Source of the DNA: Helicobacter bilis | GTDB taxonomy: Bacteria; Campylobacterota; Campylobacteria; Campylobacterales; Helicobacteraceae | Reading direction: 5' to 3' | Length of the DNA stretch: 64,000 bases | NCBI RefSeq assembly: GCF_900198365.1 | Contig: NZ_FZMS01000009.1 | Coordinates: forward strand, 62,001-126,000 | Part shown: positions 8,693-18,580 of the stretch, piece by piece | Position numbering within the stretch: the stretch's first letter is position 1 | How the letters are laid out: every line of letters begins with the position of its first letter | Translations under genes and position numbers: made by a program | Notes under the pieces: model-generated | Databases searched by the model: none | What the model was told of the DNA's origin: nothing | What the model saw: the letters and a program-made list of their open reading frames with translations, nothing else

Positions 8693-9228
8693 ATCTCTCC
8701 CTCCAACTCAAAGACTACAAAACCTCCAAAACTCTAGCTAATAAACAAATCCAACTCACTAATATAGATTCTAAACAAACCTATACACAAACAACAGATT
8801 CTAGAGGGTATGTAAGCTTTAGTAAGAGTCTAAAAAATGATAGAGAATCTAAGCATGAAACAATACAAACAGAATCCACAAGGCTAGAATCTAAAAGAGA
8901 TTCTAAAAACAAAAGAATGAAGTGAGATTAGATTCTAATGGTGATGAGATTGTGTGGAGCATATTTTTTGGATTTAGCATTTATCATATTTATAATACTT
9001 TATTTGGAATGGTTTGCTTTTATGTTACAAATAGTGGTATAGGCTTTGAGCGTAGAAGGCTATTTGGAATCCAAAAAAAAAATTAAATTTGGAGAAGTTG
9101 AAGTAAGTATAGGAGAATATGAAGTCTTTGTTTTATGTAATCACAACGAAATCTTTATTGCCCCCCCCCTTTTTTTAATTCAAAAGGTTGGTATAGGCGA
9201 AAAAATACTTATCGCTTACATTTTTTAA
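8689..9228 (+). pseudogene. VgrG-linked effector or adaptor, fragmented
   Basis: MNLSLQLKDYKTSKTLANK followed by a TDSRGYVSFSKSL turn looks like the small Ig/carboxypeptidase-regulatory-like N-terminal domain found on proteins encoded directly after VgrG. The frame closes at 8925. A GTG frame overlapping that stop (8922-9086, VRLDSNGDEIVWSIFFGFSI...) continues it, and a third frame (9046-9228, YLESKKKIKFGEVEVSIGEY) continues again after an A10 run (9073-9082). A C9 run (9161-9169) followed by T8 lies near the end. The product therefore appears split by homopolymer slippage. The toxic activity, if any, cannot be told. Confidence 0.45.
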
Positions 9229-9359
9229 TTTTTTTCTTAAATGATGATGAGAAAATTTATGAGATATGGGATTTTATAAGAAAAAAGAGTAAAATAGCCT
9301 TAGAATCTAAAAGCATTGATACTCATTCTATGAACCTTAATATGTTTTTTATCCGTTTT

Positions 9360-10136
9360 ATTAGGGAATGACTCATGAATCACAATAGTAACAACCCCAA
9401 CACAGCAGGTATTACAATAGGCTTACCAAACTCTAGCAACAAAGGTTTTGAGTAGAGAGGAGGTTTCGGGGATAAGTGGATAAGTTGCCTAGAAACCCTA
9501 AAGAGTTTCGTAGAAAATTAGTTGATTCTAAAAAAGAGCTTGATGGACTATGGGAAAGACTAACCAAAAACACTAAAGAACTAGAGCCTAAGCCAATATG
9601 CGATACGGTTTGCCAATTTATCGACGAGAATTAGATACATTAATGTTAATAAATACCTGCCATATAGACAAACTCGATGAGATTCTTTTTATAAATACTC
9701 CAAATCCAACCTACATAAGCGAATACATTAATGTTATAGGATAACTCTTTTTAACAGGATATATAGATTTTGGCTCATATTGCAACAATGACAACCGCGA
9801 TAAGATAGACTATCCCACCAATCTTTCCTATTACAAAGAGGATAAATACCAAGCGTGGATACACTTTAGGGATAATTTTTTTATGCCAATAGATTCAATA
9901 GGGACTTAGATGAGCTTGACACAACAGATGAGAGGGATATAGTCTTATTTTAGATGATGTTTCTTTTAGATGATGTTTCTTGGGATACTCCAAGATATTG
10001 GAGTCAGTATAATATTTGGGCAGCAAGAACCCCCAAAGGCACACAATACTTCAACAAAATCCTTTCCCTTAGATTCTATAATAAATACAAAGACTTAGAA
10101 GTGGATATAGATTCTAAAGGTGATATTGTGCGTTAG
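9360..10136 (+). pseudogene. Decayed unknown protein of the T6SS island
   Basis: Several consecutive frames together give one protein-like product: NHNSNNPNTAGITIGLPNSS; LPRNPKEFRRKLVDSKKELD; HIDKLDEILFINTPNPTYIS; IDFGSYCNNDNRDKIDYPTN; and, from 9954, VSWDTPRYWSQYNIWAARTP. The frames are broken by stops near 9453, 9633, 9740 and 9908 and by a 16-bp tandem duplication (9948-9979). I do not recognise the family. Position behind vgrG suggests an effector or immunity gene; this is inference. Confidence 0.45.
9948..9979. repeat. 16-bp tandem duplication
   Basis: TTTTAGATGATGTTTC occurs twice head to tail (9948-9963, 9964-9979). Sixteen is not a multiple of three, so it shifts the frame. Collapsing one copy joins upstream codons to LDDVSWDTPRYW in a single frame. 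Confidence 0.8.
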
Positions 10137-10153
10137 ATTGGAGAGATTAATAG

Positions 10154-10306
10154 ATGAGTTGCAAAGAAATATCGACTTATTGTAGCCCTAGTAGCAATAT
10201 AATACTTTATGACATAAAGAAACAATGTTTCACAATTGAAAGAGAAGAGAATATTACCTTTAATGTTATGTTTGCAAACTTTATCATGACTTGCAGAACA
10301 TACTAG
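10154..10306 (+). CDS. Small hypothetical protein (50 aa)
   Basis: ATG-started frame encoding MSCKEISTYCSPSSNIILYD..., ending ...NFIMTCRTY, with four Cys. No good Shine-Dalgarno. It may be a real small protein or another slice of the decayed gene to its left, whose frame (LERLIDELQRN) runs across its first codons. Low confidence. Confidence 0.25.
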   Translation: MSCKEISTYCSPSSNIILYDIKKQCFTIEREENITFNVMFANFIMTCRTY

Positions 10307-10449
10307 CAACTCTCATAAAAACTCTGAGAGTTGCTGATTTATTAATCAAAATCAAAACTTTAAAGATAGAGAACAAACAATAGTAATAGATAATATTTTA
10401 CAAGTCAGGCAAGAAAGATGTAAAAATTACCAACTATCCAATATAAAAC

Positions 10450-10758
10450 TTGTCAAAGGATTCTCTTGGAAAGATATATTATAAAAAAAATTATTTTTCG
10501 ATGATTATTGGCTTGTGCTTTGTGGTTGCTTTAATGCCTATTAGAATCTTGTTTAATATAGACTACTCCCTAATTTATGATATTTTGGCGGTGTGTTGCG
10601 GGTTTGTAGTAGCAATTATTTTTAGCAGTTTGACAAAGTTTAAAGCCTTGTGTATAGCAATTCTACTTTTTACACTATATTTTTATTTATTTAAAATCCC
10701 TATGATGTCGATAATTATCACATTAGTGGCTTTGGCTTTTCAAGTTTTGAGTTTATAA
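10450..10758 (+). CDS. Small membrane protein (about 100 aa), unknown
   Basis: Three or four hydrophobic segments (MIIGLCFVVALMPIRIL, YDILAVCCGFVVAIIFSSL, ALCIAILLFTLYFYLF, MMSIIITLVALAFQVL). The start is a TTG in context that continues upstream as NIKLVKGFSWKDIL, so the N-terminus may be damaged. Small polytopic proteins next to T6SS effectors are often immunity proteins, but nothing here proves that. Confidence 0.4.
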   Translation: MSKDSLGKIYYKKNYFSMIIGLCFVVALMPIRILFNIDYSLIYDILAVCCGFVVAIIFSSLTKFKALCIAILLFTLYFYLFKIPMMSIIITLVALAFQVLSL

Positions 10759-10929
10759 TTGCTCAATATAATAAAATTACCCATCATTATCTTGGGCTTT
10801 CTTATATTGGCATTTGTGGCATATAAAAATGGATCTATGAGACTTGCATTTTTCTTGCAATTCGTATTTTTGTGGCATATATTGTGGTTTATATTGTTGT
10901 GTATAGCCCTTAAGATTCTAAAGAAATAA
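10759..10929 (+). CDS. Small membrane protein (56 aa), unknown
   Basis: Begins with TTG directly after the stop of the preceding membrane protein (TAATTG) and encodes two hydrophobic segments (IIILGFLILAFVAYKN and LQFVFLWHILWFILLCIA) ending KILKK. It may be a separate gene coupled to the one before, or the detached C-terminal half of it after a nonsense mutation. Confidence 0.35.
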   Translation: MLNIIKLPIIILGFLILAFVAYKNGSMRLAFFLQFVFLWHILWFILLCIALKILKK

Positions 10930-11079
10930 TAAAATTGTAGATATGAGATTAAGTTTTTCTATGCGCAAACATATAAAATTATATCCCACACATTATGAAT
11001 GGGAGAATAGATTTAAATTCTTTTAGCTTTAGATTCTAATGACAAGGCGGTTTATGGATAAAAGTCCATTGCACTCTTT

Positions 11080-11390
11080 TTAAGTTTTTTATTTCTAGTC
11101 GCTATCAATTTTAGTATAGGCTTATTGGTTGCTGATTATGGCATTAAATTACTGGACTTTATATCCCTTGAATTGTTTAATAAGAAAGATTTATATGTTT
11201 GACACAAGAAGTAGTGGATTTGGTATTTTATGTGGTATTCAATCGCAACAACATTTTGGTTACTCTTTGCATACGGTATTCGTGATTAAAAGAGAATACT
11301 TGTATCGGCGATATATTCATCTATATTGCTATCCATTATATCAAACACCACATAGGAAAATTGCGTGATTGTTTATATCTTGCATCAGTA
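11080..11390 (+). pseudogene. Decayed polytopic membrane protein
   Basis: One frame reads SIGLLVADYGIKLLDFISLE..LFNKKDLYV, stop, then WIWYFMWYSIATTFWLLFAY, RILVSAIYSSILLSIISNTT and ENCVIVYILHQ with stops between (near 11200, 11289, 11353). The hydrophobic pattern is that of a multi-pass membrane protein. Unrecognised; probably another lost immunity gene of the island. Confidence 0.35.
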
Positions 11391-11479
11391 ATGTTTATCT
11401 GCGGCGTGAGAATTATAACATTGATTCCAATTTGCACTACAAGTTTTATTGCTTCATAATTAGATTTTAGCTTGCCCTG

Positions 11480-11930
11480 TATCTTGTTAAATCCTAAGTA
11501 TAGTTTACTAGATTTATATTCTTTGGTTTTTTGTGTTTTGTTTGAATGTTGGTTGTTGCGGCATATTGTGTTTTACTTAGCTCAAAGTTACTCTCACTTA
11601 AATTATCCCTACCCACTATAAAGATTAGTTTATCAATGCTTGTTTCTTATCCCATACTAACTCTATCTATTTTTAGAGAACCTTTAGAATTTATTGTGCC
11701 TTTTGCCACTACTCTTTGGATCCATGATTATAGATATAGATTGTTGTGTTTTTAATGGATTGCCTGTCTTAGAATCATAGCATTTTTGATTTGTAGTCTC
11801 AAGGGGATTGTATTGATTAAGGATTATATAAGGTTTCTTTAGAATCTTTTTGTATGTTTTGAAAAGGCTTATAAAATTTTGTATCTCTATCTGAGTAATT
11901 AGGAAAGATTAGTATTAAAAAGGATTGTTT
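11480..11930 (-). pseudogene. Decayed minus-strand protein of unknown family
   Basis: On the minus strand three frames in succession look coding: PNYSDRDTKFYKPFQNIQKD; NPLETTNQKCYDSKTGNPLK; and VVAKGTINSKGSLKIDRVSM, then IDKLIFIVGRDNLSESNFEL after one TAA. Codon use, including GATTCTAAA for DSK, is that of native genes, while the plus-strand ORF here is not. Family unknown. Its opposite orientation shows the island was assembled from more than one unit. Confidence 0.35.
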
Positions 11931-12092
11931 TGAAATAGTTACTACAAATATTGTTGCTTCTTTACATAGATTCTATAATTCCTAAATTTAAAAAAAATAG
12001 ATATCATTACGAATTCGATAAGTTTGATTAAGTTTCTACAAAATATATAAAACGAGTTAAAACTATAACAACAAAAATTACAAAGGACAAAT

Positions 12093-13292
12093 ATGAAAAA
12101 GTATGTAATGTGTTTTATCGCATATTTTGCCCTAATTAGTGTTATAAATGCTCAAACGCTTACTTTTTTAGAGCTTAATCCACAATATAAGCCATACATG
12201 GAACATGCGGTATTGCAAAATTATATGCAAGATTCTATGTTATTAAAGCAGTTAAAACACAAATGGAAAAGGCGTAAGGATTTGCGTATCCGTGTATTTG
12301 GAGATTCCCATGTTGCAAGTGATTTTATCACAAATGAGTTGCGAAGTATATTGGGAAATATTAATGCCATAGGTTTTACCTATCCGCTTATGCCCTCATA
12401 TCATCAAACCTTGCTTTTAGAATATCAAAATGATGGCTTTTTAGTGTTAGATTCAAGAAAACCTAGCGATTATACAGACTATCCTATGGGCGGTGTGATA
12501 GCCTACCCAGAATCTTTACCAGCAAGTATCAAGCTTAGCATAAATCCAAAGCAAATCCGTGCTTGGAATAATAACTTTATCGCACAAATTGTATTTAAAA
12601 ATAATGACACAAAAGAGGCATTAAGGATAGAAGATGCAGATTCTAAAAGTCATATATTGCGTGCAGATAAAAATGATACTTGGGAGATTGCGAATCTAAA
12701 GCTTAGATTTCCTATCACTATTCATGCTTTAAGCAAAGAGGTAAAACTTGGGGGTTATTTTATCTATAAGGAAAAAGAGAGCAATATTATCGAGCATTTG
12801 GGGATTAATGGGGTGCGTTCTGATATTTGGAAAAAGTGGAATAAAGAGATTCTAGAAAAAGAATTGCAAGTGCTTGATTATGACATTATCATGCTTTGTT
12901 ATGGCTCAAATGATGCAATGTATAATGTGCTAAAAGAAGATCGCTTTATTGAAAATTATAGAGAGTTTATATCTATGCTAAAAAAATATAATCCAAATGC
13001 AATTATTATTTTAATGTCGCCACCGCCGGTATTACTCCCTGTTGATGCTTCAAAAAAGCGATATAAGAGTGCAAAAACCTTTATGCCGGTAAAAGAGGCG
13101 ATACTAAAGGTTGCAAAGCTAGAGAATATCATGCTATTTGACATTGATGAATTTATTGAAAAAAATGGCACAAAACCCGCATGGACCGAGCTTAATCTAT
13201 CAAAACAAGATGTGCATTTAACCCCGCAAGGCTACAAACTCATCGCACATGGAATCTATCAAGCCCTAATCAATACAATAAAAGCAAATTAG
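12093..13292 (+). CDS. Secreted SGNH/GDSL hydrolase, probably peptidoglycan O-acetylesterase-like (Ape1-type)
   Basis: A 399-residue protein with a signal peptide (MKKYVMCFIAYFALISVINA) and the SGNH blocks: RVFGDSHVASDF (nucleophile Ser, block I, residue about 71), a central Gly/Asn region (LCYGSNDAM, block III) and DVHLTPQGY (catalytic Asp and His, residue about 375). Length and layout resemble the epsilonproteobacterial Ape1 periplasmic esterases that remove O-acetyl groups from peptidoglycan MurNAc. The substrate is inferred. AAAGGACAAAT precedes the ATG. rsmG follows after 17 bases. It marks the return to intact core genes after the T6SS island. Confidence 0.7.
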   Translation: MKKYVMCFIAYFALISVINAQTLTFLELNPQYKPYMEHAVLQNYMQDSMLLKQLKHKWKRRKDLRIRVFGDSHVASDFITNELRSILGNINAIGFTYPLMPSYHQTLLLEYQNDGFLVLDSRKPSDYTDYPMGGVIAYPESLPASIKLSINPKQIRAWNNNFIAQIVFKNNDTKEALRIEDADSKSHILRADKNDTWEIANLKLRFPITIHALSKEVKLGGYFIYKEKESNIIEHLGINGVRSDIWKKWNKEILEKELQVLDYDIIMLCYGSNDAMYNVLKEDRFIENYREFISMLKKYNPNAIIILMSPPPVLLPVDASKKRYKSAKTFMPVKEAILKVAKLENIMLFDIDEFIEKNGTKPAWTELNLSKQDVHLTPQGYKLIAHGIYQALINTIKAN

Positions 13293-13309
13293 GCATAATA
13301 TAGGAGAAT

Positions 13310-13894
13310 ATGATGCAGCACATTGACTATGACATACAAGCCATTATATCGCAGCCACACATTGCAGAGCCACTAGAAAGATTCAGTAATATCTTGCTTC
13401 AATGGGCAAAGATTCATAATCTAACCGCGATAAAAGATTCTAAAGAGCTATATCATCAAATAGCAGATAGCTTGCTTCCTATATCATTTTTAAAGCCATT
13501 TCATACCTGCATTGATATAGGTAGTGGAGCTGGATTCCCTGCTTTGATTCTTGCGTGTTATTATACTGATAGCAAGTTTTATCTATTAGAGCCGCGTAAG
13601 AAAAGAGTATCATTTTTAGAAAATGCGATTATTAGCATGGGCTTATCACATGTCAAAGTGATTGCAGATTACTCATATAATGTGAAGGATATAAAAGGGG
13701 ATTTAATCACATCTCGTGCAGTGTGTAGAAGTGATACTTTAGTGCGTGATAGCAGACATTTATTAGAATCTAGCGGACATTATCTGCTTTACAAAGGCAC
13801 AAATACTGCAAATGAAAAAGATTTATTAGATGATATGCAAACACAAATCTTTACAAACACCAATCGTACGTATATTTATGCAAGTTTTGTTTGA
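13310..13894 (+). CDS. rsmG: 16S rRNA (guanine527-N7)-methyltransferase RsmG
   Basis: A 194-residue SAM-dependent methyltransferase. ILLQWAKIHNLTAIKDSKEL is the family's N-terminal motif, CIDIGSGAGFPALILA is the SAM-binding loop, and LLEPRKKRVSFLENA the following acidic motif. It methylates N7 of G527 in 16S rRNA, the site linked to streptomycin sensitivity. GGAGAATATG gives the start; a second ATG follows immediately. It is slightly shorter than the E. coli enzyme (207 residues). Confidence 0.92.
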   Translation: MMQHIDYDIQAIISQPHIAEPLERFSNILLQWAKIHNLTAIKDSKELYHQIADSLLPISFLKPFHTCIDIGSGAGFPALILACYYTDSKFYLLEPRKKRVSFLENAIISMGLSHVKVIADYSYNVKDIKGDLITSRAVCRSDTLVRDSRHLLESSGHYLLYKGTNTANEKDLLDDMQTQIFTNTNRTYIYASFV

Positions 13895-14212
13895 GATTGT
13901 TTTATTATCCACGATTGCAAAACTTCTTTTAATGTTTATCTCAGTCTTTAGGCATGGTTGTTTTTATATACCTTATTGAATCTCTAAGTCAATCTCACCC
14001 ACATTCTTAGCTTCGTGAAATTAATGTGAGATCAGGCTAACACACAGCTTTTCATATTAAGTTAGGCATGAGAATCGCGGAATATATTAAATAATATGGA
14101 TTGTAGAAATTTGTCATTTTAATTCTTTAAAAAAGTGAGTATTCCATTTGGTATCTATTGTATCTATACCAATAAATGTTTAACTATACTAAACATAACA
14201 AAACTTACAAGC
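13895..14212. other. Convergent intergenic region, nothing recognised
   Basis: Separates rsmG from the convergent pflA gene. No tRNA, long ORF or clear GC-stem terminator was found. Confidence 0.4.
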
Positions 14213-16621
14213 CTACTCAAAACCATTATCATGCAAGGAAAGGGCGTTATTACAGAGAGTTCCCCAAGCAGAAGTTGTGCCGAGTTCTACACAAGCATCA
14301 AGGGCTTTTTTGCTATTGTCCATATATTTTAGCGTATAGTTAATCGTAGCGATTTTATAGAATCTTTGCTGCCTATCATCAGTTGTCATTTTAAAATCTT
14401 TAATGCGGTCTAGCTGCTTTAGGGCTTCTGTATAGTTATTCTCATTCATCAAAGTATTCACATAAATAAAATTTACATAAGGGCTGCAATCATATTCTTT
14501 TATCTTATCCTGCAAAGCCATAATTATGCGTGCTTCTGTGCTTGTGGCAAGGGGGTCTTTTTTATGTTCGGCTTCATTTAATAATGTGAAATGCACCTCT
14601 AGCATTCTTCTATCTGTTGGAAACCATTTATCCATTTTCTTGCTTAGATTTATCGCTTCATGTCTTGTTGCTTCATCGTTATAAAAGGCATGAAACATTT
14701 TAAAGCTAATATCATAATACTGCGTTTGTCCCATAGCAAAGGCTAGGTCCATAACATCTCGCCCTGCTTTGATTGCCTCTTTATTCTGCCCAAGTGCAAA
14801 AAGCGTATTAGATTCCAAATAAAGCCATTTTAGCTGTTCTCCACCATCTTGTATATGCTTATATAATCCAGAGAAAAGATCATGTGCCTTTTTAAATGCG
14901 GTTTGATTATAAAGGCATTCAAAGGCTTGCAAACTCTCACTTGTGCTAAGTTTTACCTTATTTGCACGGCTAAGCACACCCGCTACACCATCGCAATTAT
15001 TCTCTTTCAAAAAGATTGCAACTTGATTATCAATAGCCGCTTGGACGACTTCAGAATCTTTTGGTAAAAGAGACTGCATTTGTAAAATCTCTTCATATTT
15101 TTTGTTTTCAAGATAGAGCTTTGCTTTTAATTCTAAGGCTTTTTTCGCACTCTCTGTATTTGGATAGCTGGCAAGGACATAGTCATATCGCTCAAGCTTT
15201 GTTTTATAATCGCCTGTTACTTGGAATAATAGAGAGTCATCTCTTTGTTTGACTTTTTGGGCTAACTTGTCATTTGGGTGATAATGCAAGAAGTCTAAAT
15301 GCAATTTGTGCGCCATATCAAAATCCCCGATTTTTGTATAAAACTCTGAAGATTTATTTAAAAGCTTTGCGTGCAACTCGCTATTATAAGGCACATTTCC
15401 ACTTAGATATGCAGCAATGGGTGCTGCCATAGTGTATTGCTCTACTTCCTCTAACTCATCTAAAAGCTCCATTGTAGCGTCTTTGTCGATAAGGAAAAAT
15501 GCAGGAAATACGCTATATACCTTATGTAATAGCTCATTTGCATATTCTGTATCTTCATCTCTTAAGCTAAATTTCGCCCATGATACAGCTATCTCCGCTG
15601 CGGCTTCAAGGTCTTGTGCCTCTTGATAGGCTTCTGTATAAATGAGTGGTGCGCGTTTTATATCGCTTGGAGATTTTAGCGTATTTGCGATTTGCATTTT
15701 TGAGAGTGCGGCATAGCGAGTTTTTGGATACTCTTCAATGGTTCTATTAAGATAATAGTAAGCTTCTTTCATCTTATTTTGGGCTAAAAGAGTTTTAGAT
15801 AAAAGATACATAACTTCTGGAATCTTATCATCACTTGCATAGGCTTTTATCCATGGGATTGCGGCTTCTGCTAAATAAGATTGAGATTCTTTACTTTTAG
15901 AATGGCTTAGGGCAATGATTGTATAATACACCATATCTTTTGCAAAAAGGCTATTTGGATACATTTTCAATGCTTTTGCTATTTTCTCAAGGGCTTCTGG
16001 ATACTTTCTAGCATTCATGAGTTCTCGTATCTCTAAAAACGCATCAAGGTCTTTACCAGCGATATAATCAAGCGGTTTGCGATTTATATCAAGCTCACTA
16101 ATAGTGGGCGTTGCAGTCTTTGGTATAGATACAGGGAAGTTAATGGAATCTCTTTTTTCAAGATTTTCATCAGGTCGTAAAAATGGGAGTTTTTTATAAT
16201 AGGCGACTATTTGATAACTTTTAGAATCTGTCTGCCTTGTTACAGGGATTGGATTCTCTGTTTTTAGATCGCTAAAGACAGAGAATAACTGCATTTTTAC
16301 CCCTTTTGTTGGGGTAATCTCTATAATCATAGCCCTTTTTTCATCATCTTCTTTTTTTGCTTCCATAGTGTAGCTAAAGCTTAGCATTGGGCTTTTTGTG
16401 GGGTTAAATCCACTTTGTGGGATACCTACTATTCTGCATAGAATCTTTTCTACATCACCATTTATTTTTAGCTTAGATTCACAGCTGAATGGATGCTCAT
16501 TACGCAGGTTTAAAACTGCAAAAGTCTCTTTATCTTCTTTGCCATAATTCAGTTTCATATCTAAGCCAAAAAGCGGCATAAAACAGCATAATAATAGAAT
16601 AATAGAATGTGTGAGTCGCAA
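14213..16621 (-). CDS. pflA: PflA-like TPR protein (paralysed flagellum protein A)
   Basis: About 800 residues. The N-terminal signal peptide RLTHSIILLLCCFMPLFGLD is followed by LNYGKEDKETFAVLNLRNEH, the beta domain typical of PflA. From about residue 190 on there are many degenerate TPR/alpha-solenoid repeats (ALEKIAKALKMYPNSLF, AYYYLNRTIEEYPKTRYAAL). In Campylobacter PflA is part of the periplasmic scaffold around the flagellar motor that recruits stators. I place the start at TTG 16621 because AAGGA (16633-16629) lies 7 bases upstream and the protein then begins with the signal peptide; a longer TTG frame to 16669 lacks this. It is divergent from fabG. Confidence 0.75.
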   Translation of the reverse strand: MRLTHSIILLLCCFMPLFGLDMKLNYGKEDKETFAVLNLRNEHPFSCESKLKINGDVEKILCRIVGIPQSGFNPTKSPMLSFSYTMEAKKEDDEKRAMIIEITPTKGVKMQLFSVFSDLKTENPIPVTRQTDSKSYQIVAYYKKLPFLRPDENLEKRDSINFPVSIPKTATPTISELDINRKPLDYIAGKDLDAFLEIRELMNARKYPEALEKIAKALKMYPNSLFAKDMVYYTIIALSHSKSKESQSYLAEAAIPWIKAYASDDKIPEVMYLLSKTLLAQNKMKEAYYYLNRTIEEYPKTRYAALSKMQIANTLKSPSDIKRAPLIYTEAYQEAQDLEAAAEIAVSWAKFSLRDEDTEYANELLHKVYSVFPAFFLIDKDATMELLDELEEVEQYTMAAPIAAYLSGNVPYNSELHAKLLNKSSEFYTKIGDFDMAHKLHLDFLHYHPNDKLAQKVKQRDDSLLFQVTGDYKTKLERYDYVLASYPNTESAKKALELKAKLYLENKKYEEILQMQSLLPKDSEVVQAAIDNQVAIFLKENNCDGVAGVLSRANKVKLSTSESLQAFECLYNQTAFKKAHDLFSGLYKHIQDGGEQLKWLYLESNTLFALGQNKEAIKAGRDVMDLAFAMGQTQYYDISFKMFHAFYNDEATRHEAINLSKKMDKWFPTDRRMLEVHFTLLNEAEHKKDPLATSTEARIIMALQDKIKEYDCSPYVNFIYVNTLMNENNYTEALKQLDRIKDFKMTTDDRQQRFYKIATINYTLKYMDNSKKALDACVELGTTSAWGTLCNNALSLHDNGFE

Positions 16622-16746
16622 GTAAGTATCCTTTATTTCTACGCTTTTTATGTGGTTTAATGTATGCAATTATACGATAAAACATTATGTTTTTCTACTA
16701 TTTTTTCTTGCATTTTATAAAGGGTATTTTATTTTTTTTGCTATAC

Positions 16747-16752
16747 TATAAT
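16747..16752 (+). promoter_or_regulatory. Sigma-70 -10 box of fabG
   Basis: TATAAT about 54 bases upstream of the fabG ATG in the AT-rich divergent region. No clear -35, as is usual in Helicobacter. Confidence 0.55.
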
Positions 16753-16805
16753 CCTTTTTTTGTAAAAATTTGCAAAAAGATATTTTGTTTTAAAGGAAAG
16801 ATATA

Positions 16806-17549
16806 ATGCAGTTTAGCGGTAAGAATGTTTTAATCACGGGTGCAAGTAAGGGTATTGGTGCAGAAATCGCACGGACTTTAGCGGGTTTTGGTTTGAAAGT
16901 GTGGATTAACTATCGTAGTAAGCCAGAGATTGCAAACGCACTCAAAGACGAGATAGAATCTAAAGGCGGAAAGGCAGCAGTAATCGCCTTTGATGCGACA
17001 GATGAAGAGGCTTTCATTAAGGCTTTAAATCTCATTAAAGAGAGTGATGGGGAGCTTTCATATCTTGTGAATAATGCGGGTATTACAAATGATAAACTTG
17101 CTTTGCGTATGAGTATAGATGACTTTTCAAGTGTGATTGATGCGAATTTGAAGTCTTGCTTTATTGGTTGTAGAGAAGCATTAAAAATTATGGGTAGGCA
17201 AAGACATGGGAGTGTCGTAAATATCGCTTCAATCGTTGGAGAAAAAGGAAATCCCGGGCAGACAAACTATGCAGCGAGTAAAGGCGGTATGATAGCAATG
17301 ACTAAAAGCTTTGCACTTGAATCTGGCTCTAGAAATGTCCGCTTTAATGTCGTTACACCCGGCTTTATTGAGACAGATATGACTGCTGGACTAAGTGAAG
17401 AAGTAAGAGCCGAATATACAAAAAATATCCCACTTTCAAGGCTTGGCAAACCAGAAGAGATCGCAAATGCAGTTGCGTTTTTATTAAGCGATTATTCTAC
17501 CTATATCACAGGCGAAGTGTTAAAAGTAAATGGTGGGTTGTATACGTAG
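16806..17549 (+). CDS. fabG: 3-oxoacyl-[acyl-carrier-protein] reductase FabG
   Basis: 247-residue classical short-chain dehydrogenase: the NADPH-binding TGASKGIGAEIA (residues 11-22), NNAG (about 92), catalytic Ser in NIASIVGEKGN, YAASKGG (Tyr/Lys) and the terminal TGEVLKVNGGLYT. FabG reduces beta-ketoacyl-ACP in each round of fatty acid elongation. The ATG has AAAGGAAAG upstream. It stands alone here, away from acpP/fabF as far as visible. Confidence 0.92.
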   Translation: MQFSGKNVLITGASKGIGAEIARTLAGFGLKVWINYRSKPEIANALKDEIESKGGKAAVIAFDATDEEAFIKALNLIKESDGELSYLVNNAGITNDKLALRMSIDDFSSVIDANLKSCFIGCREALKIMGRQRHGSVVNIASIVGEKGNPGQTNYAASKGGMIAMTKSFALESGSRNVRFNVVTPGFIETDMTAGLSEEVRAEYTKNIPLSRLGKPEEIANAVAFLLSDYSTYITGEVLKVNGGLYT

Positions 17550-17665
17550 TATAGAATCTTGTAAGCGTTCCCTACTAATCTAGCATTTTTAAGTCATAAC
17601 TAAAAACATGAAACACACATAAACATGCTAATATTACAGATTTAAAAGCTAGTGAAAGGAATACA

Positions 17666-18556
17666 ATGAGTTATGCGATCGATGAGGTTATAGCAGCATT
17701 ACAGATAGGTGCAGTCCAAGTTGCAAATCTATTGCAAAAAAGAAATGTCGAATATAGCGATACAGAGAATACAAGCGGTGATAATCAATTAAAAGTTGAC
17801 ATCCTTGCAGACAAACTTTTTGGCGATATTTTAGGGGAGCTAAATATCAAGGGATTTGCTAGTGAAGAGAGAGATGAAGCTACCCTTTTAAAACAGAATC
17901 AATACGGCTATGATAATGATACGCTGAATAAATCACAATCGCTTCTTGTCGCTTACGATCCGCTTGATGGCTCATCGCTTATGGATAGCAATCTCACTAT
18001 CGGCAGTATTTTTGGAATATATGCAAATGAATTTCAAGGGAAAAATCTTGTAGCTTCACTCTATTTTCTCTATGGTCCGCGTTTAGAAATGGTTGTAGCA
18101 AAAGATTCTAAAAGTATGCACTATTTGTATGACTACACAAAGCATACATGGGAGTTTATACAGAATCTAAAGCTAAGAGATGAAGGCAAACTAAACTCAC
18201 CCGGTGGCACACAGAAGAATTGGTATCCAAAGCATAAAGAGTTAGTAGAAAGCTTTTTTCTCAAAGGGTATAGACTGCGATATAGTGGCGGTATGGTAGC
18301 AGACTTGCATCAGATTCTATGTAAGGGCGGGGGCATTTTTAGCTATCCTGCTACAACAGATTCTAAGCAAGGCAAACTTAGGAATCTTTTTGAGATATTC
18401 CCGTTTGCTTATATCTTTGAGTGTGCTGGTGGCATGGCGAGTAATGGTAGTGAAAGGCTGCTTGATATACACACAGATTCTATACATGCAAGCACACCTT
18501 GCTTTTTTGGCAGTAATAATGAAATGCAAATCGTGCAAAACGCCTATAAATCATAA
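17666..18556 (+). CDS. fbp: Fructose-1,6-bisphosphatase, class I
   Basis: 296 residues. The metal-binding motif AYDPLDGSSLMDSNLTIGSI and the earlier ASEERDEA, plus RYSGGMVADLHQIL and the C-terminal ECAGGMASNG, are diagnostic. It hydrolyses fructose-1,6-bisphosphate in gluconeogenesis, which these bacteria need because glycolysis is incomplete in most relatives. GAAAGGAATACA precedes the ATG. The next gene starts 24 bases after its stop, suggesting co-transcription. Length is a little under that of E. coli (332). Confidence 0.93.
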   Translation: MSYAIDEVIAALQIGAVQVANLLQKRNVEYSDTENTSGDNQLKVDILADKLFGDILGELNIKGFASEERDEATLLKQNQYGYDNDTLNKSQSLLVAYDPLDGSSLMDSNLTIGSIFGIYANEFQGKNLVASLYFLYGPRLEMVVAKDSKSMHYLYDYTKHTWEFIQNLKLRDEGKLNSPGGTQKNWYPKHKELVESFFLKGYRLRYSGGMVADLHQILCKGGGIFSYPATTDSKQGKLRNLFEIFPFAYIFECAGGMASNGSERLLDIHTDSIHASTPCFFGSNNEMQIVQNAYKS

Positions 18557-18580
18557 CTTTTAGAATCATTAGAGGAAGTA

